Below are positions 1-7,668 of a stretch of DNA of 27,111 nucleotides, piece by piece. Positions within the stretch are counted from its first letter, which is position 1, and each line of letters starts with the position of its first letter. The position numbers and the translations under genes were made by a program. The notes beneath the pieces are model-generated. The model saw only the letters and a program-made list of their open reading frames with translations. It had not been told where the DNA came from and did not search any database. Source of the stretch: Bacteroidota bacterium (GTDB lineage: Bacteria; Bacteroidota; Bacteroidia; UBA7662); assembly GCA_016868875.1 (NCBI GenBank), contig VGFN01000007.1, positions 1-27,111 of the forward strand, read 5' to 3'.

Positions 1-447
1 TATATAGCCTTGGTCTTCAGGCAATTCTGTTTTTGAGGCTGCTTCTTTAGCCAAGAAATCGCATCGTTCGTTTTCAGGATGCAGGTTATGGCCTTTGATC
101 CATGTCCAATGCATGCGATGATGTTCTGCCAAGGCGATCAAAGCCTTCCAGAGGTCAGGGTTTTTTATATTTTTCCAATCCCTCTTGATCCATTTTGCTG
201 TCCATTGGTCATTAAATGCATCAACAAGGTATTTAGAATCCGATATGACCTCAATATCATGCGAAGTCCCTTTAATTTCCTGCAGGGCGGCGATGGCCGC
301 CATGAGTTCCATTCTGTTGTTGGTGGTAAGCCGGAATCCACCACTAATTTCTTTGCGATGAGTTCCGCTGAGGAGTATGGCCCCATAACCTCCAGGACCC
401 GGGTTGCCCAGAGCCGATCCATCGGTATAAATAATAATGTTAGCCAT
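1..447 (-). CDS. rnhA: Ribonuclease HI, 3' end cut by the window edge
   Basis: RNase HI removes the RNA strand of RNA-DNA hybrids (R-loops, primers) in the cytoplasm. Translating the minus strand from the ATG at 447 gives 149 residues with no stop before base 1. The product starts MANIIIYTDGSALGNPGPGG and carries the full carboxylate set: D9 (YTDGS), E47 (RMEL), D70 (SDSKY) and D130 (NERCD). It also has the WIKGH stretch and H123 in HPENERCD, matching the E. coli His124 region. The family is usually about 150-160 residues, so only a few C-terminal residues should be missing. It starts 8 bases after the folC stop and is probably the last or a late gene of the exbB-exbD-tonB-folC transcript. 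Identity is certain; the end is unseen. Confidence 0.93.
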   Translation of the reverse strand, partial: MANIIIYTDGSALGNPGPGGYGAILLSGTHRKEISGGFRLTTNNRMELMAAIAALQEIKGTSHDIEVISDSKYLVDAFNDQWTAKWIKRDWKNIKNPDLWKALIALAEHHRMHWTWIKGHNLHPENERCDFLAKEAASKTELPEDQGYI

Positions 448-455
448 GGACTCGA

Positions 456-1808
456 TTAGTTTTGACCACAGTGGTTGATTTCCGCGACTACAAAGAAAGA
501 ACCGGTGGCGATCACCAAATCTAATTTGCCAGCAGCCGAGACTGCTGCCCTCCAGGCACGGTCCACCGAAGGCCATACGGAGCAGGTCAAGTGATAGGAC
601 TTTGCTTTTTCGGCAAGAACCTCTGCAGACAGGGCACGGGGAATGTTTGGGGAACAGAAATAATAATGAGCTGCCTTGGGCAACAAAGCCAAAACCGCAT
701 CATGATCTTTATCGCTGACCATACCCAATACCCAATGCGCTTGGGGCTGATCACCCTCTTCTGCTTGGCTCAAGCGAATCAAGGTGGATTGGACTTGGTC
801 CAGGATGGCTCGTATACCTTCTTGATTGTGAGCTACATCCGTTATACGCATGGGGTGATGTCCCCAAATTTGCCAGCGTCCTTGCAAACCGGTAAGGCCC
901 GATACCTTGCTTAGTCCCTGCAAAATCTTTTCATCCTCCAAATCTTCTCCCATTTGTCGCAAAACGTCCACGGCCATTAAGGCCTGTCCTAAATTTTCAG
1001 CCTGATAATCCCCCAACAAATCACAGTGCAGAAGATGACTCCATGGCTTTCCGTTTCGTTCCACGCGCCATGCATGGGAATCTTCGAGGAGGACCTTCTT
1101 TAATCGATAACATTGATCTGCATTGTAGAGCAGGCATCTTAATTCATGGGCCTTGTTCTCAAAAATACTCTGGACTTCTTCAACTTGCGTTCTCCCAAGA
1201 ATTAGGGGAACCCCACGCTTCATAATGCCTGCCTTCTCAGCAGCAATCAGGGGCAAGGTATTTCCAAGCAAATTCATATGGTCCCAGTCGATGTGGGTGA
1301 TTAAAGTCAATAGAGGCTGTACGATATTGGTAGAATCCAGCCTTCCGCCCAGACCGGTTTCAATGACGACAAAATCAAGCTCAGACTCAGCGAAATGGGC
1401 AAAGGCCATGGCCGTGGTAAACTCAAAAAAGGATGGCTGAGGGTAATCCGAACATTGTTGCAAGCGGGAGACCCAATGCACAACACGTTCTTCCTCAATA
1501 GGTTGACCGTTTACCCGGATTCTCTCCCTAAAGTCTCGCAGATGGGGCGAGGTGAACAATCCCGTGCGGTATCCATGAGCCTGCAAGATTGCGGCCAGCA
1601 TATGGGAAACAGAGCCCTTGCCGTTCGTTCCTGCAACATGGATCACCTTGCCCATACGGCGTTCGGGGTGATGGATGAAACGGCACAGCGTTTGTATGCC
1701 ATCCAACCCTTGGCGATAAGCTGCTGGTCCAACCCGATGAAACATGGGCAATTGCTCCAGTAGCCACTTTATTGTTTCTGAATAAGTCTTGGGGGAGTCC
1801 AATATCAT
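456..1808 (-). CDS. folC: Bifunctional folylpolyglutamate synthase / dihydrofolate synthase
   Basis: FolC ligates glutamate to dihydropteroate and to reduced folates using ATP, in the cytoplasm. The 450-residue product has the Mur-ligase-type P-loop GTNGKGS (about residues 60-66), the family stretch TGLFTSPHLRDFRERI, ETGLGGRLDSTN, IAAEKAGIMK and the C-terminal-domain motif DVAHNQEG. Length is typical. The ATG at 1808 gives the expected N-terminus (TYSETIKWLLEQLPMFHRVG). It lies 47 bases after the tonB stop, with a hairpin between them, and 8 bases before rnhA. ExbB-ExbD-TonB followed by FolC is an order I associate with Flavobacteriia. Whether it has both synthase activities or only one cannot be read from sequence. 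Confidence 0.95.
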   Translation of the reverse strand: MILDSPKTYSETIKWLLEQLPMFHRVGPAAYRQGLDGIQTLCRFIHHPERRMGKVIHVAGTNGKGSVSHMLAAILQAHGYRTGLFTSPHLRDFRERIRVNGQPIEEERVVHWVSRLQQCSDYPQPSFFEFTTAMAFAHFAESELDFVVIETGLGGRLDSTNIVQPLLTLITHIDWDHMNLLGNTLPLIAAEKAGIMKRGVPLILGRTQVEEVQSIFENKAHELRCLLYNADQCYRLKKVLLEDSHAWRVERNGKPWSHLLHCDLLGDYQAENLGQALMAVDVLRQMGEDLEDEKILQGLSKVSGLTGLQGRWQIWGHHPMRITDVAHNQEGIRAILDQVQSTLIRLSQAEEGDQPQAHWVLGMVSDKDHDAVLALLPKAAHYYFCSPNIPRALSAEVLAEKAKSYHLTCSVWPSVDRAWRAAVSAAGKLDLVIATGSFFVVAEINHCGQN

Positions 1809-1824
1809 TTTTGATTTGTAGAGT

Positions 1825-1854
1825 AAAGGTCCCTATTCTTGAAAAAAGACCTTT
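1825..1854. repeat. Hairpin between tonB and folC
   Basis: A perfect 7-bp inverted repeat, AAAGGTC (1825-1831) and GACCTTT (1848-1854), is separated by 16 bases. On the minus strand, where the genes lie, no T-tract follows the second arm, so it is not a classic terminator for tonB. On the plus strand the second arm is followed by CTTATTTTTTG, which looks like a terminator tail, but no plus-strand gene precedes it. It may pause transcription or protect the tonB 3' end; it could also be chance. Confidence 0.3.
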
Positions 1855-1855
1855 C

Positions 1856-2608
1856 TTATTTTTTGTTACGAATTTTTAATTCATATTTTAAAATTCCACG
1901 TTGAACTTCTTTGCCGTTGTCATTACGCTTAAATCGAGCTTTTTGAGTAGCCTCTACCAAAGCTCTGCGTTGTTGAGCCGTCAGGGGTTTGGTGCTTTTG
2001 GGTGTTCCGATAACACGCACTCGTCCTTCACGATCCACTTCAATGGGAATATCCACTTGAGCATCAAGAATTCTAAATTCCTCCGGATCCGGATCCTGCG
2101 CAAAACCTCTGTTTTCCAGGCCATCACCACTGGCCGAAAAGCCACCGCTCCCGTTGCTTTGACCTTTGGATTCCGGGGATCCATCTTCCACTCCTTGAGA
2201 AGGGCTTTGCTTGCTGCTTTGGTTTGAGGGATTTTTGCGGTTGAGCAAATTCTTCAAACGAGGATTCATGGGCTTGGTTTCTGCCGAAGGACTGGTTTTG
2301 GTGTTCACCACAGGGGCATCTTCCAATTCTTGCGTTGCAACAGGGGGGGATTTGGGGTTAGTAGGATCAGGTTTGGGCTCTGGAAGAGCGGTTTCAGCGC
2401 TTTGCTCCGATGAAGAGTTTACGGAGGGATCCGCTTCCGCTAAACCATCCGGGACGCCCAAGGCCAAAGCCATGCCCCCGGCTTTGTTCTCGGCAGGATC
2501 ATTTTGGGGTATTCCCAAGGTCAAAAATCCAAGGATCAGCACCAAAATCAGGTGAAGAAGCAGACTAAAAGCCCATGCCTTGGCCTGTGAACGGTCAGTT
2601 CCTTTCAC
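1856..2608 (-). CDS. tonB: Energy transducer TonB-like protein
   Basis: TonB links the ExbB/ExbD proton channel to outer-membrane TonB-dependent receptors. From a GTG at 2608 the product has 250 residues: a short basic start, one membrane helix (about residues 11-33, AWAFSLLLHLILVLILGFL), a long Pro/Ser/Glu/Lys-rich periplasmic linker, and a C-terminal domain (about 180-250) containing VDIPIEVDREGRVRV and EATQKARFKRNDNG, which fits the TonB/TolA C-terminal fold. I chose GTG because it overlaps the exbD stop by four bases (GTGA). An in-frame ATG at 2656 would add 16 residues and a 52-base overlap. Gene order exbB-exbD-tonB supports the name. A TolA-like role is the main alternative, since the TonB C-terminal domain is weakly conserved. 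Confidence 0.82.
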   Translation of the reverse strand: MKGTDRSQAKAWAFSLLLHLILVLILGFLTLGIPQNDPAENKAGGMALALGVPDGLAEADPSVNSSSEQSAETALPEPKPDPTNPKSPPVATQELEDAPVVNTKTSPSAETKPMNPRLKNLLNRKNPSNQSSKQSPSQGVEDGSPESKGQSNGSGGFSASGDGLENRGFAQDPDPEEFRILDAQVDIPIEVDREGRVRVIGTPKSTKPLTAQQRRALVEATQKARFKRNDNGKEVQRGILKYELKIRNKK

Positions 2609-2997
2609 CTTGGATCGGTTGCCAAAACCATTTTGAGGCGAGCCTCCTGGGCCCATTGCATCACATCGACCACCTCTTGAACAGGAACCAACCGATGACT
2701 CTGTAACATCAAAGTTTGGCTGGTATCCGCTGCAGCAAGGGAAAGTAGTCTTCCTTTCAGGGATTCTTTGTTGACCTTTTGGTCGTCGAGGTAGTACTGC
2801 GATAGGCTATCAATGCTGATCCGAATGGCTTGCTTCTGGACGGTTTGTCCTTTGCCTTTGGGCAACAGCAATTTGAGGGCTTGAGGCGCCACCAAGGTCG
2901 AGGTAAGCAAGAAAAAAATAAGCAGGAGAAAAACGATATCCGTCATGGAAGCCATGCTGAAATCGGCTTTGACTTTGGATGCTTTACGAAAATTCAT
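2605..2997 (-). CDS. exbD: Biopolymer transporter ExbD/TolR family
   Basis: ExbD forms the dimeric core of the proton-driven ExbB/ExbD motor in the inner membrane. The 130-residue product has a short cytoplasmic start, one membrane helix (about residues 18-37) and a periplasmic domain. The essential membrane aspartate is D20 in MASMTDIVFLLLIFFLL, matching ExbD Asp25 of E. coli. Its ATG overlaps the exbB stop by four bases (ATGA), and its stop overlaps the tonB GTG. Many Bacteroidota loci carry two tandem exbD genes; here there is only one. Whether it serves TonB or a Tol-type complex is decided by the neighbour, which looks TonB-like. Confidence 0.93.
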   Translation of the reverse strand: MNFRKASKVKADFSMASMTDIVFLLLIFFLLTSTLVAPQALKLLLPKGKGQTVQKQAIRISIDSLSQYYLDDQKVNKESLKGRLLSLAAADTSQTLMLQSHRLVPVQEVVDVMQWAQEARLKMVLATDPR

Positions 2998-3686
2998 GCG
3001 ATAGGGTATTTCTCGGTAAGTTCGAGGGTATCACCAACCATAAATTCCAATTCCGTGAGTTGTCTTTCTACCTTGACAGTGAAGTAGTTATAGGCCAAAT
3101 AAGCAAGGATTCCGACCATCAAACCTGCAGCCGTCGTGACCATGGCTTCGTAAATACCGCCGGATAATTTGGAGGGATCAATGGATGCCCCTGATATGGA
3201 CATCTGATAAAAGGCGCGTATCATTCCCGTTACGGTACCTAAGAATCCAACCATAGGGGCAGCACCGGATACGGTGGCCATCATCGCAAGGTTCTTTTCG
3301 TAGTGCACTGATTCTTTTTTGCCGTAATAGTCCATGTGTTCCCGCATCGATTCCATGGAAAGAGTCGGCCTTTTCTCGAACAATTGTAGGTACAATCGAG
3401 CCAGGGGTAGATCAGATCTTTTGCAGGTTTCGATGGCTTGAGCGGCCTGACCGGCTTTGATATAGACTTGGATATCCCGGTGCAAAGCATCCAAACCTTG
3501 GCGATAACGTTTGAGGGTGAAATAGCGCTCCACCATTAGGTATACCGTTAAGATGGAAAAGGCCAAGAGCGGGATCATGAATGGACCCCCTTTGAGGGCC
3601 AGGTCCAGCACGTTGAGGGATGCGGGAGGGGTAGTGGTCTCCATTTGAAGCCTTAGTGGCAGGGTTAACATAAAAGCGTAGTTCAT
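2994..3686 (-). CDS. exbB: MotA/TolQ/ExbB proton channel family protein
   Basis: ExbB is the pentameric proton channel that powers TonB. Three membrane segments are visible: GGPFMIPLLAFSILTVYLMV, then MVGFLGTVTGMIRAF with its flank, then VTTAAGLMVGILAYLAYNYF. The motif GFLGTVTGMI and the third-helix run VTTAAGLMVG are typical of the family. The frame is open up to a TTG at 3752, but that start would add an atypical Pro/Ser-rich leader. I prefer the ATG at 3686 (230 residues); an ATG at 3644 is also good, because the conserved part (LNVLDLALKGG) begins just after it. It is the first gene of the cluster, divergent from gyrA, and overlaps exbD by four bases. Confidence 0.92.
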   Translation of the reverse strand: MNYAFMLTLPLRLQMETTTPPASLNVLDLALKGGPFMIPLLAFSILTVYLMVERYFTLKRYRQGLDALHRDIQVYIKAGQAAQAIETCKRSDLPLARLYLQLFEKRPTLSMESMREHMDYYGKKESVHYEKNLAMMATVSGAAPMVGFLGTVTGMIRAFYQMSISGASIDPSKLSGGIYEAMVTTAAGLMVGILAYLAYNYFTVKVERQLTELEFMVGDTLELTEKYPIA

Positions 3687-3785
3687 GGACGAGGAGGCGG
3701 GTTTGGATGGGGAAAGAAAAATCGGGGGAACACCACCGTATTTCAACGCCAAATTAGTTCAAAAATGTTCGAGTCGTGGATTAAG

Positions 3786-3799
3786 GGTTCGATTGAACC
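3786..3799. promoter_or_regulatory. Palindrome in the exbB-gyrA divergent intergenic region
   Basis: The 217-base gap between the chosen exbB start and gyrA holds a 5-4-5 inverted repeat, GGTTC-GATT-GAACC. It sits about 100 bases upstream of both genes. Such a site could bind a dimeric regulator, but no known operator matches and the arms are short. No clear TAnnTTTG box is seen on either strand of this gap; shorter TATTTTG strings occur at 3830 and 3873 on the gyrA side. The rest of the gap holds nothing I can name. Confidence 0.2.
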
Positions 3800-3903
3800 T
3801 CATAATCGATTTTCTTATCAAGAATTAGATATTTTGAGTCCCAAAACAGCCCTAAATGCCGTTGAAATGCCGTATTTTGTAGCGATAAAGTCAAAGCCCA
3901 TCC

Positions 3904-6420
3904 ATGTCCGAAACGTCGAAAATTATACCCATTCTCATTGAGGAAGAAATGAAATCCGCTTACATCGATTATTCGATGTCGGTTATCGTTTCCAGAGCTC
4001 TACCCGATGTGCGCGATGGGTTAAAACCTGTTCACCGTAGGGTGCTGTTTGGGATGAACGAACTGGGGCTTTCGTACAACAAACCCTACAAGAAATCCGC
4101 CCGTATTGTCGGTGAGGTCTTGGGTAAATACCATCCTCACGGTGATTCTTCGGTGTACGATACCATGGTCCGCATGGCCCAACCGTGGTCCATGCGCTAT
4201 CCTTTGGTGGATGGACAGGGTAATTTCGGATCGGTGGATGGAGATAGCCCTGCGGCAATGCGTTATACGGAGGCTCGTTTGACCAAACTTGCCGAAGAAA
4301 TGCTGGCAGACATTGAGAAAGAAACCGTTGATTTTCAACTCAATTTCGATGATTCATTGGAGGAACCCACGGTCATGCCCTGCAAGTTCCCCAATTTGCT
4401 CATGAACGGTTCTGCAGGTATTGCTGTGGGTATGGCCACCAACATGGCACCACACAATCTGTCCGAGATTATCGATGGCATCCATGCCTACATCGACAAC
4501 AGAGATATTGCTTGCGATGCCCTCCTGCAATATGTCAAAGCTCCGGACTTTCCAACAGGGGGTATTCTGTACGGTTACGAAGGGATCCGGGAAGCGCTGC
4601 TGACCGGAAGGGGTAGGGTCGTGATTCGGGCCAAGGCCTCCATCGAGGTCCTGGATAATGGTCGTGAACGAATTATCGTCACCGAAATACCGTATCTGGT
4701 GAACAAGGCGGATATGCTGCAGAAGACTGGTGATCTGGTCAACGAAAAGAAATTGGAAGGCATCTCCGAAATCCGCGATGAATCGGACCGCGACGGCATG
4801 CGCATCGTTTACGAAATACGCAAAGACGCGATGGCCTCTGTGGTCCTCAACCACCTGTACAAATACACCTCCCTGCAGAGTTCCTTTTCGGTCAACAACA
4901 TTGCCCTTGTCAAAGGCAGGCCTCAGGCCTTAAACCTCTTGGATATGATCCGGCATTTCGTGGATCATCGTCACGAAGTTGTCCTGCGAAGAACGCGCTA
5001 TGAATTGGCTGAAGCGGAACGAAAAGCACATATCCTGGAGGGTTACCTCATCGCGTTGGATCATTTGGATGAAATTATCGCCTTGATTCGGGCGTCTTCA
5101 ACCCCCGATATTGCGAAGGAAGGGCTTGTATCGCAATTTGGTTTGAGTGAAATCCAGGCCAAGGCCATTCTCGAATTGCGCTTGCAGCGACTTACCGGAA
5201 TGGAGCGTGATAAAATCCGTCAAGAATACGCGGAGATTATGGCCCTGATTGCCAGGCTCAAAGCGATTATCTCCGACGAAGGACTGCGCATGCAAATTAT
5301 CAAGGACGAGCTCACAGAAATCAAGGATAAATTCGGAGACGCCCGCCGCTCCGAAATCGTCTATGCTGCCGGGGATTTTCGGATGGAAGACATGATCGAA
5401 GAAGAGGATGTCGTGGTCACCGTTTCCCATATGGGGTATATCAAGCGCACCCCTGTTGCAGAATACCGTGTCCAACATCGAGGAGGCCGTGGGGCAATGG
5501 GTGGTGCCACCCGTGATGAGGATTTCATCGAGCATATGGTCGTGGCCTCTACTCACCATTACATGTTGTTGTTCACAGAACGTGGTCGATGTTTTTGGAT
5601 GAAAGTTTATGAAATTCCAGAAGGCGCCAAAAACACCAAAGGCAGAGCCGTCCAAAATCTGTTGCAAATCCCTTCGGATGACAAAATCCGGGCCTATATC
5701 ACGGTTCGTAGTTTGGATGACCGCGCCTATCTCGAAAATAATTTTATAGTCTTCTGCACCCGTAGCGGTATTATCAAGAAAACCACTTTGGAGGCCTACA
5801 GCCGTCCCAGAGCCAACGGAATCAACGCAATCTCCGTCAACGAAGGGGACCAACTTCTAGAGGCGAGGTTGACCGATGGGCAGTCTGAAATCATCATGGC
5901 CGTAAGTTCTGGTCGTGCAATTCGTTTTCCGGAGTCCAAGGTTAGACCCATGGGCCGAAATGCAACCGGCGTGAAGGGGATTACTTGCGATGAATCCATC
6001 GAAGAAGTAATCGGGATGGTTTGCGTTCAGCAGGCATCCACGACCTTGCTGGTGGTTTCTGAAAATGGCTACGGCAAACGCTCTGAAATGGAGGATTATC
6101 GGGTGACCAATCGCGGTGGCAAAGGAGTCCGGACCCTCAACATTACCGACAAAACCGGTAAACTCGTCGCCTTGCAAGCCGTGGAAGACCGCGACGATTT
6201 GATGATTATCAACAAAAGCGGTGTCGCTATCCGTATCGGCGTTGAATCCCTGAGGATCATGGGTCGTGCCACCCAGGGCGTGCGCTTGATTCGTCTGGAT
6301 GGCGATGATCAAATTGCCTCGGTGGCCAGGGTCGAAAAAGACGAATCTACTGAATCCGATAGCATCGAACCTTCAAACCAAGAGGGAACAGCCCCCGGAA
6401 ACTCCGAGGATCAAGGATAA
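3904..6420 (+). CDS. gyrA: DNA gyrase subunit A
   Basis: GyrA is the breakage-reunion subunit of DNA gyrase, which introduces negative supercoils with GyrB. The 838-residue product starts typically (IDYSMSVIVSRALPDVRDGLKP follows after 20 residues). The catalytic tyrosine is Y121 in AAMRYTEARL. In the quinolone-determining region S82 and D86 (GDSSVYD) match E. coli Ser83 and Asp87, the sensitive form. The C-terminal pinwheel carries the GyrA-box as QHRGGRG (residues 524-530; the usual box is QRRGGKG), with a further RGGKG repeat near 737-741. The GyrA-box argues for gyrase and against ParC. The tail is acidic and low-complexity. It is followed after 85 bases by a TPR gene. Confidence 0.97.
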   Translation: MSETSKIIPILIEEEMKSAYIDYSMSVIVSRALPDVRDGLKPVHRRVLFGMNELGLSYNKPYKKSARIVGEVLGKYHPHGDSSVYDTMVRMAQPWSMRYPLVDGQGNFGSVDGDSPAAMRYTEARLTKLAEEMLADIEKETVDFQLNFDDSLEEPTVMPCKFPNLLMNGSAGIAVGMATNMAPHNLSEIIDGIHAYIDNRDIACDALLQYVKAPDFPTGGILYGYEGIREALLTGRGRVVIRAKASIEVLDNGRERIIVTEIPYLVNKADMLQKTGDLVNEKKLEGISEIRDESDRDGMRIVYEIRKDAMASVVLNHLYKYTSLQSSFSVNNIALVKGRPQALNLLDMIRHFVDHRHEVVLRRTRYELAEAERKAHILEGYLIALDHLDEIIALIRASSTPDIAKEGLVSQFGLSEIQAKAILELRLQRLTGMERDKIRQEYAEIMALIARLKAIISDEGLRMQIIKDELTEIKDKFGDARRSEIVYAAGDFRMEDMIEEEDVVVTVSHMGYIKRTPVAEYRVQHRGGRGAMGGATRDEDFIEHMVVASTHHYMLLFTERGRCFWMKVYEIPEGAKNTKGRAVQNLLQIPSDDKIRAYITVRSLDDRAYLENNFIVFCTRSGIIKKTTLEAYSRPRANGINAISVNEGDQLLEARLTDGQSEIIMAVSSGRAIRFPESKVRPMGRNATGVKGITCDESIEEVIGMVCVQQASTTLLVVSENGYGKRSEMEDYRVTNRGGKGVRTLNITDKTGKLVALQAVEDRDDLMIINKSGVAIRIGVESLRIMGRATQGVRLIRLDGDDQIASVARVEKDESTESDSIEPSNQEGTAPGNSEDQG

Positions 6421-6438
6421 CAAACCCATTAATACCTC

Positions 6439-6472
6439 TTGAAAATTCATTAATCCCCCTTGATTAGATTTG
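6439..6472 (+). promoter_or_regulatory. Bacteroidota-type promoter before the TPR gene
   Basis: TAGATTTG at 6465-6472 is a perfect match to the Bacteroidota -7 consensus TAnnTTTG and is followed by CA as is common. A TTG at 6439-6441 lies 23 bases upstream and could be the -33 element, at the long end of the allowed spacing. The predicted transcript start near 6477 leaves a leader of about 30 bases before the ATG at 6506. The TPR gene may therefore be expressed apart from gyrA. Confidence 0.5.
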
Positions 6473-6505
6473 CATTATCGCTTCATAACACCCAATCCCA
6501 ATCCA

Positions 6506-7651
6506 ATGAAAGCCATCCTTCTCGCCCTTGCCATGGTTTGTTCCTTGATGACCGCCATGGCCCAACCCAACAAGGTCCAAAGTGCTATTATCTATATTCG
6601 TTATGGGGAATTTGATAAGGCCAAACAGTCCATTGACGAAGCTATCATGCATCCCAAAACTCAAAACTCTGCCAAAGCTTGGTTCTACAGGGGTGAGGTG
6701 CACTTGGGTATTTACGGGGATACCACATGGGCTCCCAAATTCCCTGAAGCCTTGGATATAGCCTGGGAATCCTATCGTCGATGCATTGAATTGGACACCA
6801 AAAATGACCACCGCGATGATGCATCCAAGAAGGTACTCAACATACAAGCGGGATTTTACAACGAAGGTGTGGACGCCTACGTGAATAAAGATTATTCTGG
6901 AGCCCTATATCGTTTCGAACAACTTCTGAGCGTAAGTCCTCAGGATACCTCGGTTTTGTTCAATGCGGCATTGACCTGTGGAAAAATGAACGAGAACGCC
7001 AAGGCCAAGGAATATTGGCAGGCATTGCTCACACACGGCTACAATAAACCCGGTGTATTCGTTGAACTGGCAAGACTATCCAAAATCGCCGGTGATACCG
7101 CAGCCGCCTTGACCTATTTGCAGCAGGGTAGAACCGCGTATCCCAACGACATCGGACTGGTTATCGATGAGCTCAATATTTACCTCATTCAGGGCAAGCA
7201 AGAAATGGCCATCGAGAAATTAACTGCGGCAATTACCTTGGATCCATCGAATGTTAATTTGTATTTCGCTCGCGGTACGGCTTATGATAACACCAAAAAA
7301 TCAGATCTCGCAGAGGCCGATTACAAAAAAGCGATCGAGCTCAAAGCTGATTATTTTGACCCCTACTACAATCTAGGGGCCATGTACTTCAATGCCGCGG
7401 CGGAAATCGCCAACCAAGCGGATAAAATCCCCTTCTCCAAACAAAAAGAATTCGAAGCCGCAGATGCCAAAGCCAAGGCTGCCTTCGAAAAAGCAAGGCC
7501 TGTTCTTGAAAAGGCACACGAATTGCAACCTGATGATAACAACACCATGATTTCTCTGCAACAATTGTATGCTCGCCTCAAAATGAACGACATGATGTTG
7601 GAAATGAAAAAGAAGCGGGAGGGTGCCAAGAGCCAAGGTACCAAGCCATAG
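6506..7651 (+). CDS. Secreted or periplasmic tetratricopeptide-repeat protein
   Basis: The 381-residue product starts with a clear signal peptide (MKAILLALAMVCSLMTAMAQ, likely cut after AMA), so it acts outside the cytoplasm. The rest is helical repeats of TPR type: examples are FNEG-like YNEGVDAYVNKDYSGALYRF, the segment around FARGTAYDNTKKSDLAEADY, and YYNLGAMYFNAA, with Ala/Gly/Tyr at TPR positions. The last part (about 310-381) is charged and Lys/Ala-rich, possibly coiled coil. The ATG at 6506 is preferred over an upstream TTG at 6470, which lies inside the promoter box. TPR proteins downstream of gyrA recur in Flavobacteriia. The molecular function is unknown; a protein-protein scaffold is the safest reading. 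Confidence 0.87.
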   Translation: MKAILLALAMVCSLMTAMAQPNKVQSAIIYIRYGEFDKAKQSIDEAIMHPKTQNSAKAWFYRGEVHLGIYGDTTWAPKFPEALDIAWESYRRCIELDTKNDHRDDASKKVLNIQAGFYNEGVDAYVNKDYSGALYRFEQLLSVSPQDTSVLFNAALTCGKMNENAKAKEYWQALLTHGYNKPGVFVELARLSKIAGDTAAALTYLQQGRTAYPNDIGLVIDELNIYLIQGKQEMAIEKLTAAITLDPSNVNLYFARGTAYDNTKKSDLAEADYKKAIELKADYFDPYYNLGAMYFNAAAEIANQADKIPFSKQKEFEAADAKAKAAFEKARPVLEKAHELQPDDNNTMISLQQLYARLKMNDMMLEMKKKREGAKSQGTKP

Positions 7652-7668
7652 TTTTCCAGTCTTGGAGG

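Noticed and set aside
165..422. An 85-codon minus-strand frame at the left end
   Set aside because: It overlaps the RNase HI frame, which carries the complete catalytic motif set; this other frame has none.
2086..2097. GGATCCGGATCC tandem in tonB
   Set aside because: A 12-base duplication inside the coding linker is explained by codon choice in a Pro/Asp/Glu-rich segment and has no flanking repeats.
3830..3879. TATTTTG strings upstream of gyrA as -7 boxes
   Set aside because: They are one base shorter than TAnnTTTG and have no TTG at the required distance, so I do not call them promoters.
4354..4854. A 166-codon open frame antisense to gyrA
   Set aside because: It is fully covered by the gyrase coding region and has no family resemblance or start context.
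5098..5853. A 251-codon open frame antisense to gyrA
   Set aside because: It lies wholly inside gyrA, shows no recognisable domain, and has His/Phe/Asp-rich composition expected from the reverse complement of a coding strand.
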